This document shows positions 1-9,012 of a DNA stretch of 64,000 bases, piece after piece. Source of the stretch: Aquabacterium sp. (lineage in GTDB: Bacteria; Pseudomonadota; Gammaproteobacteria; Burkholderiales; Burkholderiaceae_C); contig JAURXM010000116.1 of assembly GCA_030654395.1 (NCBI GenBank), positions 124,001-188,000 of the forward strand. Direction: 5' to 3'. The notes below the pieces were generated by a model. That model saw nothing but the letters and a program-made list of their open reading frames with translations. It was not told the DNA's origin and searched no databases. Made by a program: the position numbers and the translations under genes. Position 1 is the stretch's first letter, and each line of letters opens with the position of its first letter.

Positions 1-397
1 CCATCATGTTGATGGCCAACAGCATCGGGACGCCCAATGTCTGCAGCTCCAGCACCATGCGCAAATTCAAGCGCAAATTGGTGGCATCGACCACGCAAAC
101 CAAACCAACGGGAGCGGGCTCACCTTGGCGTACACCCGCAATCACATCGCGGGTGATGGCCTCATCGGGTGTGACGGCCAGCAGGCTGTAAGCGCCGGGT
201 AAATCCAGCAGCCGCCACGCTTGGCCACCAGGGGATACAAATTGCCCCTCTTTGCGCTCGACCGTCACGCCTGCGTAGTTGCCGACTTTTTGTTTGGAAC
301 CCGTCAGCCGGTTAAACAGGGCTGTCTTGCCGCAGTTCGGGTTGCCTACCAAAGCGATCAGCGGTGCGGTGGATGCATCAGGGCTTACTGCGGTCAT
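1..397 (-). CDS. feoB: Ferrous iron transporter B, N-terminal part (cut by window edge)
   Basis: FeoB is the inner-membrane Fe(II) transporter with an N-terminal GTPase domain. The visible 132 residues are that domain: a P-loop GNPNCGKT at residues 18-25, the switch region ending near Val44-Thr45, and a G3 motif DLPG at 65-68. The G4 region is just being reached where the window ends, and the membrane domain lies outside. The start ATG is at 395-397, 21 bp after the feoA stop, so feoA and feoB form one leftward operon. The motifs make the identity clear; only completeness cannot be judged. Confidence 0.93.
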   Translation of the reverse strand, partial: MTAVSPDASTAPLIALVGNPNCGKTALFNRLTGSKQKVGNYAGVTVERKEGQFVSPGGQAWRLLDLPGAYSLLAVTPDEAITRDVIAGVRQGEPAPVGLVCVVDATNLRLNLRMVLELQTLGVPMLLAINMM

Positions 398-418
398 GGT
401 CTGTTCCTGCGGTGTGGG

Positions 419-700
419 TTAGCCCAGCACCACCTCTATCAACGAGGACTCTAGTTTGCGCATGGCAAAGGTGCTGGTGCCCACGCGGACGGCCAGCGGG
501 CCATGACCAAAAAAGATGCGCCGCAAAACTTGAACACGTTCACCGGGTACAAAGCCGAGCTCCATCAGACGACGCTTGAGTGCGCCGCCATCGGGGGGGC
601 CCGCCTTGATGCTTTGAATCGTCGCCAATGCCCGCACGGGCAGTTTGTCCAGCGTGGTCGGCGGCGAGGTGCTGGCGTGAGCAGGGCATTCGGATTTCAT
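419..700 (-). CDS. feoA: Ferrous iron transport accessory protein FeoA
   Basis: FeoA is a small cytoplasmic SH3-like protein that works with FeoB in Fe(II) uptake. The 93-residue product has the typical core: basic residues followed by LMELGFVPGE near residues 45-54 and the hydrophobic end of the SH3-like fold. The first 20 or so residues are a Pro/Thr-rich extension with one Cys. It is first in a leftward feoAB operon, and its start lies 18 bp from a Fur-box-like palindrome at 719-737, which suggests iron repression. The assignment is firm from domain and neighbour. Confidence 0.92.
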   Translation of the reverse strand: MKSECPAHASTSPPTTLDKLPVRALATIQSIKAGPPDGGALKRRLMELGFVPGERVQVLRRIFFGHGPLAVRVGTSTFAMRKLESSLIEVVLG

Positions 701-1059
701 AGCCGCATTCTAGATTCAAATGCGACTTATTCGCAATGACATTCATTGACTTGCATCACGGAAACAAGGTCTTTTCCTGTGATCGAGGGGGAGGGTGTGC
801 GTGACGCATGTAACGCCGATTTCGACATATGGAAGCGTAAGTTGAACGGGCTTACCCTAACCCTAAAGAGGGGTATTCCTCATGAAGCACTTCCACACCC
901 GTCTGCATGTCTTTGATTTATAACGATATTTTTTTCGAGGATTGCTGCCGAAATAGCGGCTAAGTCTTTGATTTCATTAGGTTTTTTTTGCAAGAACGCT
1001 TGATTTTGGTGCGGGTGATCGGTTAAAGTGGGATTTAGTGCAAATTCGTGGGGTTTCGT
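701..1059. other. Intergenic region between divergent feoA and mraZ
   Basis: This 359-bp gap separates the leftward feo operon from the rightward dcw cluster and has no convincing gene. It holds the Fur-box candidate (719-737), an AT-rich middle with runs of T (about 928-990), and the MraZ boxes at its right end. A weak sigma70-like pair, TTGATT (1000-1005) and TTAAAG (1023-1028) with a 17-bp spacer, would place the mraZ promoter directly in front of the boxes. A 65-codon leftward reading frame here has no recognisable features. Confidence 0.6.
719..737. promoter_or_regulatory. Candidate Fur box upstream of feoA
   Basis: The 19-mer AATGCGACTTATTCGCAAT is an inverted repeat with perfect TGCGA and TCGCA arms around 5 bp, and it resembles the betaproteobacterial Fur operator (AATGCGAAT-N-ATTCGCATT type). 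It sits 18 bp upstream of the feoA ATG, where a repressor would block transcription. The repeat is seen directly; Fur binding is inferred from the similarity and the iron-transport context. Confidence 0.65.
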
Positions 1060-1062
1060 GTG
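1028..1062 (+). promoter_or_regulatory. MraZ-box direct repeats (dcw operator)
   Basis: GTGGG occurs at 1028-1032 and 1048-1052, with degenerate copies GTGCA at 1038-1042 and GTGTG at 1058-1062, all exactly 10 bp apart. MraZ proteins are known to bind TGGGN repeats with 5-bp spacers upstream of their own gene, so this is a textbook autoregulatory site. The last unit overlaps the chosen GTG start of mraZ, so bound MraZ could also cover the translation start region. Confidence 0.8.
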
Positions 1063-1497
1063 AGTCTTGTCTTTCAAGGGGCATCAGCGTTGTCGCTGGA
1101 CGCAAAGGGGCGCATGGCCATCCCTTCGCGCCATCGTGACGTCCTGCAAGCTCTTTGTTCGGGGCAGCTGACGATCACCAAGCACCCAGATGGCTGTTTG
1201 ATGGTGTTCCCTCGCTCGGCGTGGGAAACGTTCCGCGACAAGGTGGCCGGTTTGCCCATGTCAGCCTCTGGCTGGAAGCGCATTTTTTTGGGCAATGCCA
1301 TGGATGTGGACATGGATGGCGCGGCCCGTGTGCTGGTCTCGCCTGAGCTGCGCACTTCAGCGGGCATCTCCAAGGATGTGATGCTGCTGGGCATGGGTAG
1401 CCATTTTGAGCTTTGGGATGCTGAGCGTTATGCCGCCCACGAAGCTGCCGTCATGGCCCAAGCCATGCCTGAGGCGCTTCAGGACTTCACCTTCTAA
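1060..1497 (+). CDS. mraZ: Transcriptional regulator MraZ
   Basis: MraZ is the DNA-binding regulator encoded first in division/cell-wall clusters and represses its own operon. The product has two SpoVT/AbrB-like repeats, each with the DAKGR-type core (first near residue 12, a second DxDGAARV-like core near residue 79). I chose the GTG at 1060 (145 residues) over the in-frame GTG at 1048: the GTGGGG at 1048-1053 then serves as ribosome-binding site, and the protein begins MSLVFQGAS as in relatives. The gene lies directly behind the MraZ boxes and 6 bp before rsmH. Confidence 0.93.
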   Translation: MSLVFQGASALSLDAKGRMAIPSRHRDVLQALCSGQLTITKHPDGCLMVFPRSAWETFRDKVAGLPMSASGWKRIFLGNAMDVDMDGAARVLVSPELRTSAGISKDVMLLGMGSHFELWDAERYAAHEAAVMAQAMPEALQDFTF

Positions 1498-1503
1498 GGC
1501 CCC

Positions 1504-2610
1504 ATGCAAGAGGACAAAACGCCCCCCTTGCTGCATCGCACCGTCTTGCTCCAAGAGGCGGTTGATGCTTTGTGGGATGCTGATAGTGGCCCGGCGCCTC
1601 GGGGCGTCTACGTTGATGCCACGTTTGGGCGCGGAGGGCACTCGCGTCTGATGCTGTCTAAGTTGGGTGCTGAGGCGCGTGTGCTGGCTTTGGATCGCGA
1701 CCCTGATGCCATCTTGCACGCCACGCAAGGCGAGGGTGCCATCGTTGATGCACGCTTTCGCATCGAGCACGCGGCGTTTTCATCTTGGGCGCAGGTCGTG
1801 TCCGACTTGGACATGGGGCCGGTGCAAGGCTTGTTGATGGACATCGGGGTGTCGTCGCCTCAGATCGACAACCCAGCGCGCGGGTTCAGCTTTCGCTTTG
1901 ATGCGCCCTTGGACATGCGCATGGATACCACCCAAGGCGAGAGCGCGGCCGACTACTTGGCTCGGGCGTCTGTGGATGACTTGACCGAAGTCATCCGCAC
2001 CTACGGCGAGGAGCGCTTCGCTTGGCCGATTGCCAAGGCCTTGATTGAGCGCCGTGATGAGGGGCAGCCTGTGCGCACCACGGGCGAGTTGTCGGCGGTT
2101 GTGGCGCGCTCAGTCCGGACGCGAGAGTTTGGGCAAGACCCTGCTACACGCACCTTCCAAGCATTGCGTATTCACGTCAACCGAGAGCTCGGTGAGCTAG
2201 AGGATGCGCTGGAGTCGGCCTTGACCATGTTGGCACCGGGTGGCCGTTTGGCGGTCATCAGCTTTCACTCTCTGGAAGACCGCATCGTCAAAAACTTCAT
2301 CACGCGCAACAGCCGTGAAGAGGTTGATCGCCGTGCGCCGTTCGCCAACCCGAAGCCCTTGATGCTGCATGCGGTCGCACGCATCAAGCCATCGGCTGAG
2401 GAAGTGTCAGCCAACCCACGGTCGCGTTCAGCGGTGCTGCGCGTGGCTGAGCGCACCGAGGTGCCTTGGACGGCGCAGTCTGGCGCGGGCGCAGACTCGG
2501 GTAAAGGCACGAAAAGCACGAAAGGCAAGCCTAAGGGCAAGACGGGCGGCAAGCATGCAGCCAAGGATGTCATCACCAAGTCCGGTTCGGTGAAGGGGGG
2601 GCGTCGGTGA
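1504..2610 (+). CDS. rsmH: 16S rRNA (cytosine-1402 N4)-methyltransferase
   Basis: RsmH (MraW) methylates N4 of C1402 in the ribosomal P site using SAM. The 368-residue protein shows the SAM-binding motif [11 protein letters not shown] near residues 37-47, the MDIGVSSPQ block near 112-120, and the [11 protein letters not shown] block in the C-terminal part. Beyond the usual end there is a Lys/Gly/Ser-rich basic tail of about 40 residues, probably disordered. It is second in the dcw operon, and its stop overlaps the ftsL start as TGATG. Confidence 0.96.
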   Translation: MQEDKTPPLLHRTVLLQEAVDALWDADSGPAPRGVYVDATFGRGGHSRLMLSKLGAEARVLALDRDPDAILHATQGEGAIVDARFRIEHAAFSSWAQVVSDLDMGPVQGLLMDIGVSSPQIDNPARGFSFRFDAPLDMRMDTTQGESAADYLARASVDDLTEVIRTYGEERFAWPIAKALIERRDEGQPVRTTGELSAVVARSVRTREFGQDPATRTFQALRIHVNRELGELEDALESALTMLAPGGRLAVISFHSLEDRIVKNFITRNSREEVDRRAPFANPKPLMLHAVARIKPSAEEVSANPRSRSAVLRVAERTEVPWTAQSGAGADSGKGTKSTKGKPKGKTGGKHAAKDVITKSGSVKGGRR

Positions 2611-2918
2611 TGCTTCGCTTTAACCTGCTGCTGGCGCTGGTGCTGCTCTTGAGCTGCTTTTGGCTGATTCGCTCAAGCCATGAGTCACGCCATTTGTTTT
2701 TTGAGCTTGAGAAAGCCCAAACCCAATCGCATGAGTTGCAGATCGACGACGAGCGGCTACAGCTGGACAAGCGCGCCCAGTCGGCTTCCCTGCGTGTTGA
2801 GAAGCTGGCGCGTGACAAGCTGGGCATGAGCCGCAATACCAAAGACATCACGCAGTACGTGATGTCATCGGCCTCTGCTGTGGTGGCGCCTGCGGTGCCC
2901 GCTGGGGTTCAGCCATGA
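2610..2918 (+). CDS. ftsL: Cell division protein FtsL
   Basis: FtsL is a bitopic divisome protein that pairs with FtsB and FtsQ at the septum. The 102-residue product has a short N-terminus, one membrane segment at about residues 4-20, and a periplasmic heptad-like helix rich in Leu, Glu and Arg ending near KLARDKLGM, the usual FtsL signature. I prefer ATG 2610 over GTG 2607; it overlaps the rsmH stop by one base. The ftsI ATG overlaps its own stop. Sequence conservation is low in this family, so position in the cluster carries much of the weight. Confidence 0.9.
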   Translation: MLRFNLLLALVLLLSCFWLIRSSHESRHLFFELEKAQTQSHELQIDDERLQLDKRAQSASLRVEKLARDKLGMSRNTKDITQYVMSSASAVVAPAVPAGVQP

Positions 2919-4834
2919 GCCGTTTGGGCGATTTGTTTCGCCGCTTGCGGGGCAAGCCTCATCGCCAGAATTCAGGCGCCATGCCGACGGTGCGCTATGC
3001 GACCAGCCCCTTGTTGGCTTCGCGCACGCCGCCTTGGCGCGTTAAATTTCTGATCGGCGCCATCGGCTTGGGTTTTGCTGTGTTGATTGGGCGGGCGGTC
3101 TGGATCCAAATCATCCACACCGATTTCTACTTGCAGCAAGGTGCCAGCCGCTACGAGCGTCGCATTGAGTTGCAGGCCAGTCGTGGTCGCATCTTGGATC
3201 GCCATGGCGAAATTTTGGCCTCCAGCGTGCCTGCCCCTTCTTTGTGGGCGATCCCCAAAGACATGGACGCATCGCGCGATGAGCTCAAAGCACTGGCCAA
3301 GTTGCTCGGCATGCCTGTGATGGATTTGACCAAGCGGCTGGCCTCGAACCCCAATTTTGTTTGGTTGCGCCGCAAGGTGCCCGATGCCACAGCACTGCAG
3401 GTCGCAGCGCTCAAAGTCAAGGGCGTGTACGAGCTGCGCGAGTCCAAGCGCCAATACCCAGAGGGTGAAGTCGCTGCGCACATCGTCGGCTTTACCAACA
3501 TTGAAGACGAAGGTCAAGAAGGCATCGAGCTGGCCTACCAGCAGCAGCTGTCAGGCCACAATGGCTCGCGTCACGTCATCAAGGACAGGTTGGGCCGTGT
3601 GGTTGAGTCCGTGGGCGACTTGGTGCCGCCTGAGGATGGTCAGGCCATCCGTTTGTCGATCGACGCCAAGGTGCAGTTCTACGCCTACCAGCGCATCCGT
3701 GATGCGGTTGCACAGCACAAGGCCAAGGCGGGTAGCGTGGTGGTGCTCGATGTGCTCACAGGTGAGGTCCTGGCGCTGGCCAATGCCCCCAGCTACACGC
3801 CTGACGACCGCCGCAACCTGACAGGTGCGCAACTGCGCAACCGCGCTGTGACCGACACGTTCGAGCCAGGCTCGACCATGAAGCCATTGATCGCCTCCAT
3901 TGCGCTGGAATCCAAGCGCGTGACGCCGAACACCATCATCTCGACCTCACCAGGGCGCCTGACCATTGATGGCTCCACCATCTCGGACTCTCACCCTCAC
4001 GGTGATTTGACGGTGGAGCAAATCATCCAGAAGTCCAGCAACGTCGGGACAGCCAAATTGGCCCTGACGATGCAGCCGCGCGAGATGTGGGACATGTTCA
4101 CGGCAGTGGGTTTGGGGCAAAAGCCGCAAATTAGTTTCCCGGGGGTCGTGACGGGTCGGTTGCGCCCATATAAATCGTGGCGCCGCATCGAGCAAGTCAC
4201 AATGAGCTACGGCTACGGCTTGTCGGCCAGTTTGTTTCAGCTGGCGCATGCCTACACGATCTTCGCCAGCGATGGTGAGTTGATCCCCATGTCCTTGCTC
4301 AAGCGCGAGGGTGTGGGGGATGAGAAGCCTCGCCCCGTTTTGGCTTTCAAGGCCGCCTTCCGACCCGAGGCGGCTTCGCCGTTTGCGCCAACGCAAGTGG
4401 CGACAGCCACTCAGCTCCGCAGCGATGAGCTGGCGCCCGTGCATGGCGCCCGTGTGATCTCGCCCGAGACAGCGCGTGCTGTGCGCAAGATGCTCAATAT
4501 GGCGACGCTCGAAGGCGGCACAGCACCCAAGGCGCAGACGCAAGGCTACAGCGTAGGCGGCAAAACCGGTACGGCGCACAAGCAAGAAGGCAAGGGCTAC
4601 GCAGGCAACAAGTACCGCGCTTGGTTTGTGGGCATCGCGCCCATCAGCCATCCCCGCATCGTCGTGGCGGTCATGGTTGACGAGCCCGGTGATGGCATCT
4701 ATTTTGGTGGCGATGTGGCCGCGCCCGTGTTCAGTCAAGTGGTGCAGCAAACACTCAACCGCTTGGGTGTGATGCCTGACATGGATGTGCAATCAAAGAT
4801 CCTGTCGGTGCCAGCCGAAGTGGAGAGCTTTTAA
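2915..4834 (+). CDS. ftsI: Septal peptidoglycan transpeptidase FtsI (PBP3)
   Basis: FtsI cross-links septal peptidoglycan in the divisome. The 639-residue protein has a basic cytoplasmic N-terminus, one membrane anchor at about 42-62, the PBP dimerisation domain, and the transpeptidase domain. The three catalytic motifs are present: STMK at 320-323 with the acylated serine, SSN at 374-376, and KTGT at 550-553. It starts in an ATGA overlap with ftsL and ends in a TAATG overlap with murE. It is somewhat longer than E. coli FtsI (588 residues). Confidence 0.97.
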   Translation: MSRLGDLFRRLRGKPHRQNSGAMPTVRYATSPLLASRTPPWRVKFLIGAIGLGFAVLIGRAVWIQIIHTDFYLQQGASRYERRIELQASRGRILDRHGEILASSVPAPSLWAIPKDMDASRDELKALAKLLGMPVMDLTKRLASNPNFVWLRRKVPDATALQVAALKVKGVYELRESKRQYPEGEVAAHIVGFTNIEDEGQEGIELAYQQQLSGHNGSRHVIKDRLGRVVESVGDLVPPEDGQAIRLSIDAKVQFYAYQRIRDAVAQHKAKAGSVVVLDVLTGEVLALANAPSYTPDDRRNLTGAQLRNRAVTDTFEPGSTMKPLIASIALESKRVTPNTIISTSPGRLTIDGSTISDSHPHGDLTVEQIIQKSSNVGTAKLALTMQPREMWDMFTAVGLGQKPQISFPGVVTGRLRPYKSWRRIEQVTMSYGYGLSASLFQLAHAYTIFASDGELIPMSLLKREGVGDEKPRPVLAFKAAFRPEAASPFAPTQVATATQLRSDELAPVHGARVISPETARAVRKMLNMATLEGGTAPKAQTQGYSVGGKTGTAHKQEGKGYAGNKYRAWFVGIAPISHPRIVVAVMVDEPGDGIYFGGDVAAPVFSQVVQQTLNRLGVMPDMDVQSKILSVPAEVESF

Positions 4835-6396
4835 TGAGTCACACCACTTTGCACCTGAAAAGCACCGCTGAAGCCTTGAATTGGCTGCGCCAATGTGGCG
4901 TCACTGATCTGACCGTGGACAGCCGTCAGGTCGCATCCATGGCCCATGTAGAGTTGGTCGATCAAGGCATGGGCTTCATCGCATGGCCGGGTGCCGCACG
5001 TGATGGGCGAGCCTTTGTCGCTCAAGCACTCCAAGACGGCGCACGAGCTTGTTTGGTCGAAGCCGAAGGTATCGAGTCTTTTGACTTTGCCGATGCCCGC
5101 GTGGCTTGTGTGAGTGGCTTGAAGGCGCGCAGTGCGGAGATCGCACACGGCTTTTATGGTGAGCCCAGTGCGGCATTACAGGTGATCGCGGTCACAGGCA
5201 CAAACGGTAAAACATCAACCTCATGGTGGACTGCTCAGGCGCTGGCTGCCTTGGGGCAAGGCTGCGGTGTGATCGGGACGCTGGGTTTTGGTGTGGTTGG
5301 TCATGGCGGTATCACACCGACCGGCCTGACGACGCCCGATCCGGTGACCTTGCATGGCACCTTCCGCCACTTTGTTGATCAAGGCTTGAAAGCCGTAGCC
5401 ATCGAGGCTTCGTCCATTGGTTTGGAAGAGCAGCGCCTGCACGCGACACACATCACGGTCGCTCAGTTCACCAACTTCACGCAGGATCATTTGGACTACC
5501 ACGGCAGCATGGATGCCTATTGGCTTGCCAAGCGCGCTTTGTTTGATTGGCCGGGTTTGAAGGCAGCTGTCCTTAACCTGGATGACCCGATGGGGCATGC
5601 TTTGAGCGACCACGCCTGCGCGCGCGGTTTGGCCTGCTGGTCTTATGGCCTGCAAGATGCCGTGCGCTTGCAAGCTAGCGGCATCGGCTATCACTTGAAT
5701 GGCGTGACGTTTGATGTTGTTGAACGTGATGCCTCATTGGCGCACATAGACGCCCGTGCCTCGGTGCAGGCAAGCGTGATTGGTACATTCAATGTGTCCA
5801 ATTTGTTGGCCGTCATCGGTGCACTGCGGGCTTTGGGCGTGCCTTTGGCCGATGCTGCGCGTGCGTGTTCTGGTTTGCAAGCGGTGCCAGGGCGCATGCA
5901 GATCGTGGCAGCAGAAGATGCAGTTCAATCTGCCCCGATGGTTGTGGTGGACTACGCGCACACCCCTGATGCTTTGCTCAAAGCGCTGCAAGCGTTGCGC
6001 CCTGTGGCACTGGAACGCGGTGGGCGGCTTTGGTGTGTCTTTGGTTGCGGCGGTGAGCGTGATCCGATCAAGCGACCCATGATGGGCGCGGTCGCTGAGC
6101 AGCATGCAGATCATGTCGTATTGACCAGCGACAACCCCCGCAGCGAGTCGCCCTCTTACATCCTGGCGCAAATCTTGGCTGGTACAGCAGGCAGTGACTG
6201 TGTCGATGTGATCGAAGCGCGTCACGACGCCATCTGCCATGCCGTGATGTCCGCCGATGTCCGCGACCTTGTCTTGATTGCGGGCAAGGGCCATGAAGCC
6301 ACACAAGACGTAGCCGGTATCAAAACGCCATTTTCTGATGTGCAAGAAGCGCTGGCAGCCCTCAAGCGGCGACCCCAAGTGGGAGGTGTGGCATGA
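4834..6396 (+). CDS. murE: UDP-MurNAc-L-Ala-D-Glu:meso-DAP ligase
   Basis: MurE adds the third amino acid to the UDP-MurNAc peptide in the cytoplasm. The 520-residue protein shows the Mur ligase order: N-terminal UDP-binding domain, ATP-binding GTNGKT at 122-127, and C-terminal ligase domain. The DNPR motif at 433-436 is the known marker for meso-diaminopimelate specificity, so the wall is predicted to be the usual Gram-negative DAP type. It overlaps ftsI by one base and murF by four. Confidence 0.97.
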   Translation: MSHTTLHLKSTAEALNWLRQCGVTDLTVDSRQVASMAHVELVDQGMGFIAWPGAARDGRAFVAQALQDGARACLVEAEGIESFDFADARVACVSGLKARSAEIAHGFYGEPSAALQVIAVTGTNGKTSTSWWTAQALAALGQGCGVIGTLGFGVVGHGGITPTGLTTPDPVTLHGTFRHFVDQGLKAVAIEASSIGLEEQRLHATHITVAQFTNFTQDHLDYHGSMDAYWLAKRALFDWPGLKAAVLNLDDPMGHALSDHACARGLACWSYGLQDAVRLQASGIGYHLNGVTFDVVERDASLAHIDARASVQASVIGTFNVSNLLAVIGALRALGVPLADAARACSGLQAVPGRMQIVAAEDAVQSAPMVVVDYAHTPDALLKALQALRPVALERGGRLWCVFGCGGERDPIKRPMMGAVAEQHADHVVLTSDNPRSESPSYILAQILAGTAGSDCVDVIEARHDAICHAVMSADVRDLVLIAGKGHEATQDVAGIKTPFSDVQEALAALKRRPQVGGVA

Positions 6397-7829
6397 CGAC
6401 GTCGATGATGACCTTGGCTCAAGCTCAAGCCCTGTTGCCCGGTTCGGTGCTGTCAGGGGACCCCACAACGCAGATCGCGCGCGTGCACACCGACACCCGC
6501 ACACTGCAGTGCGGCGACTTGTTTGTGGCCCTGCGCGGTGAGCGCTTTGATGCGCATGACTTTTTGCCTCAAGCAGCGCAGTCGGGCGCTGTGGCTGTGC
6601 TCGTGCAGCAAGGCGCTGCAGCGGGTGCGGTATCCACGTTGGCCAGCTTGACTGTGCCTGATACGCACGCGGCACTGGCACGTTTGGCTGCTGGATGGCG
6701 TGCCCGCTTTCACATCCCTTTGATCGGGGTGACTGGCAGCAATGGCAAGACGACCGTCACGCAGATGATCGCGTCCATCTTGCAAGCTTGGGTGACGTCA
6801 CAGGGCGTACCTGATGCATCGTTGGCCACACAAGGTAATTTCAACAATGAAATCGGCGTACCTTTGACCTTGTTGCGCTTGCGCGAAGGCCAGCACCGTT
6901 GCGCCGTGGTCGAGTTGGGTATGAACCACCCTGGTGAAATCGCGCAGTTGGCCGCGATGGCCGCCCCAACGGTGGCGCTGGTCAACAACGCCCAACGCGA
7001 GCACCAAGAGTTCATGCACACAGTCGAGGCCGTCGCGCGCGAAAACGGCGCGGTGTTGCAAACGCTCTCTCGCAGTGGTGTGGCGGTGTTCCCTGCTGAT
7101 GACGACTACACGGCTATTTGGCGCGCACAAGCCAATGGCAATACGCAGTTTGACTTCGCCACACAAGGTGTTGCCGAGGTCACGGGCTCATCCACATGGG
7201 TGGCACAGCCCTCGCCGCATTGGGTGATCTGCGTCAACACAAGCCAAGGGCAGGTCAGCATCAACTTGCACATGGCGGGTGCCCACAACGTGCGCAACGC
7301 CTTGGCCGCGACGGCTGCGGCGCTGGGTGCGGGCGTGCCTTTGCCTCAAATTGTGCAAGGGCTTGAGGCGTTTGTGCCTGTTAAGGGTCGATCCCAACTG
7401 CATTGCATCACCATTGAGGGGCGGCCCGTCACGTTGGTCGATGACAGCTACAACGCCAACCCCGACTCTGTGCGCGCCGCCATCGACATGCTGGCTGGCT
7501 TGCCCGGGCCACGCTGGTTGGTGCTGGGTGACATGGGTGAAGTCGGTACACAAGGGCCGGGCTTTCATGCTGAAGTCGGCGCCTATGCACACGAGCGCGG
7601 CATTGAGCACGTCTGGACAGCGGGCAGCTTGTGCGCTCACGCCGCACAGGCCTATGAGCGCGCAGGGGGCCAAGTGGCACGTCATTTCAACAGCGCAGCT
7701 GACATGGTTGCTGCGCTTTCAAGCTTGGCGCAAGCGCCTGTTTCTGCATCGGTTTTGGTCAAAGGTTCAAGGTTCATGAAGATGGAACAAGTCGCCGCTG
7801 TACTCCAAGGGGGTGCTCATGCTGCTTAG
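6393..7829 (+). CDS. murF: UDP-MurNAc-tripeptide:D-Ala-D-Ala ligase
   Basis: MurF attaches D-Ala-D-Ala to complete the cytoplasmic pentapeptide precursor. The 478-residue product has the ATP loop GSNGKT at 115-120, an EIGVPLTLL block downstream, and [10 protein letters not shown] in the C-terminal half, which is characteristic of MurF rather than of the other Mur ligases. Its start overlaps the murE stop by 4 bp, and its last codons overlap the start of mraY by 11 bp, consistent with translational coupling. Confidence 0.97.
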   Translation: MTTSMMTLAQAQALLPGSVLSGDPTTQIARVHTDTRTLQCGDLFVALRGERFDAHDFLPQAAQSGAVAVLVQQGAAAGAVSTLASLTVPDTHAALARLAAGWRARFHIPLIGVTGSNGKTTVTQMIASILQAWVTSQGVPDASLATQGNFNNEIGVPLTLLRLREGQHRCAVVELGMNHPGEIAQLAAMAAPTVALVNNAQREHQEFMHTVEAVARENGAVLQTLSRSGVAVFPADDDYTAIWRAQANGNTQFDFATQGVAEVTGSSTWVAQPSPHWVICVNTSQGQVSINLHMAGAHNVRNALAATAAALGAGVPLPQIVQGLEAFVPVKGRSQLHCITIEGRPVTLVDDSYNANPDSVRAAIDMLAGLPGPRWLVLGDMGEVGTQGPGFHAEVGAYAHERGIEHVWTAGSLCAHAAQAYERAGGQVARHFNSAADMVAALSSLAQAPVSASVLVKGSRFMKMEQVAAVLQGGAHAA

Positions 7830-8997
7830 TCTGGCGTTGTGGTTGCAGGGGCTGCACCCTGAGTGGGGCTTCCTGCGCGTATTTCAGTATCTGACCTTCC
7901 GCTCAGTGATGGCGGCCATGACTGCGTTGTTGATCGGTTTGTTCTTGGGGCCATTCGTGATCCGCAAGTTGACCGAACTTAAAATTGGTCAACCCATCCG
8001 TGAATACGGCATGGACACGCACTTGCTCAAGCGCGGCACACCCACCATGGGCGGCGTCCTGATCCTCTTGGCCATTGGTGTATCGACCATGTTGTGGTTT
8101 GACTGGGCCAACCGTTTCGTGTGGATCGTGATGATCGTGACCACGGGCTTTGGTGCCATTGGGTGGGTTGATGACTGGCGCAAAGTGGTCCTGAAAGACC
8201 CCGAGGGCATGCCTTCGCGCGAGAAGTATTTCTGGCAGTCCTTGATTGGTTTGGTGGCCGCTATCTATTTGGCCTTCAGCGTGTCTGAGACCAATAACCT
8301 GCGCGTGATCGAGCTCTTCTTTCGCTGGATCGCATCGGGTTTCTCTAACGATTTGCCGCCAAAGGCTGACTTGATCGTGCCCTTTTTCAAGACCATCAGC
8401 TACCCGCTGGGGGTCTGGGGCTTCATGGCGCTCACCTACGTCGTCATCGTTGGCACCAGCAATGCGGTCAACCTGACAGATGGACTAGATGGCTTGGCCA
8501 TCATGCCGGTGGTGATGGTGTCTGCCTCGCTCGGCATTTTTTGCTACGTCACAGGCAACGCCGTGTTCGCCAAGTACCTGCTGCTGCCCCACATTCCTGG
8601 CGCGGGTGAGTTACTGGTGTTTTGCGCTGCCTTGTCGGGTGCTGGATTGGCCTTTTTGTGGTTCAACGCCTACCCCGCCCAAGTGTTCATGGGTGATGTG
8701 GGCGCCTTGGCTCTGGGCGGCGCCTTGGGAACCGTCGCGGTCATCGTGCGCCAAGAGGTCGTGTTGGCCTTGATGGGCGGGGTCTTCGTGCTGGAGGCCT
8801 TGTCTGTGATGGTGCAGGTGGGTTACTTCAAATACACCAAGAAAAAATACGGTGAAGGCCGACGTGTGCTGTTGATGGCACCCCTGCACCACCACTTCGA
8901 GAAGTCCGGCTGGAAAGAGACACAGGTCGTGGTCCGTTTCTGGATCATCACCATGCTCTTGTGCCTGCTGGGTCTGACCACCCTGAAGTTGCGTTGA
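7819..8997 (+). CDS. mraY: Phospho-MurNAc-pentapeptide translocase MraY
   Basis: MraY transfers phospho-MurNAc-pentapeptide to undecaprenyl phosphate to make lipid I at the inner membrane. The 392-residue protein has about ten membrane segments. It carries the family motifs GTPTMGG near residues 73-79, an Asp-rich loop containing [18 protein letters not shown], and PLHHHFE near the C-terminus. The ATG at 7819 is preferred over GTG 7813 because the shorter form begins like relatives. It overlaps murF by 11 bp. Confidence 0.97.
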   Translation: MLLSLALWLQGLHPEWGFLRVFQYLTFRSVMAAMTALLIGLFLGPFVIRKLTELKIGQPIREYGMDTHLLKRGTPTMGGVLILLAIGVSTMLWFDWANRFVWIVMIVTTGFGAIGWVDDWRKVVLKDPEGMPSREKYFWQSLIGLVAAIYLAFSVSETNNLRVIELFFRWIASGFSNDLPPKADLIVPFFKTISYPLGVWGFMALTYVVIVGTSNAVNLTDGLDGLAIMPVVMVSASLGIFCYVTGNAVFAKYLLLPHIPGAGELLVFCAALSGAGLAFLWFNAYPAQVFMGDVGALALGGALGTVAVIVRQEVVLALMGGVFVLEALSVMVQVGYFKYTKKKYGEGRRVLLMAPLHHHFEKSGWKETQVVVRFWIITMLLCLLGLTTLKLR

Positions 8998-9012
8998 ACC
9001 GACGAGCCACAG

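Noticed and set aside
880..1077. Leftward 65-codon frame between feoA and mraZ
   Set aside because: It overlaps the mraZ start and MraZ boxes, has no ribosome-binding site that I can see and no recognisable motif.
2972..3517. Long leftward frame opposite ftsI (and similar ones opposite lptD, murD and others)
   Set aside because: It lies inside a gene with all catalytic motifs on the other strand; such antisense frames are expected from biased codon use.
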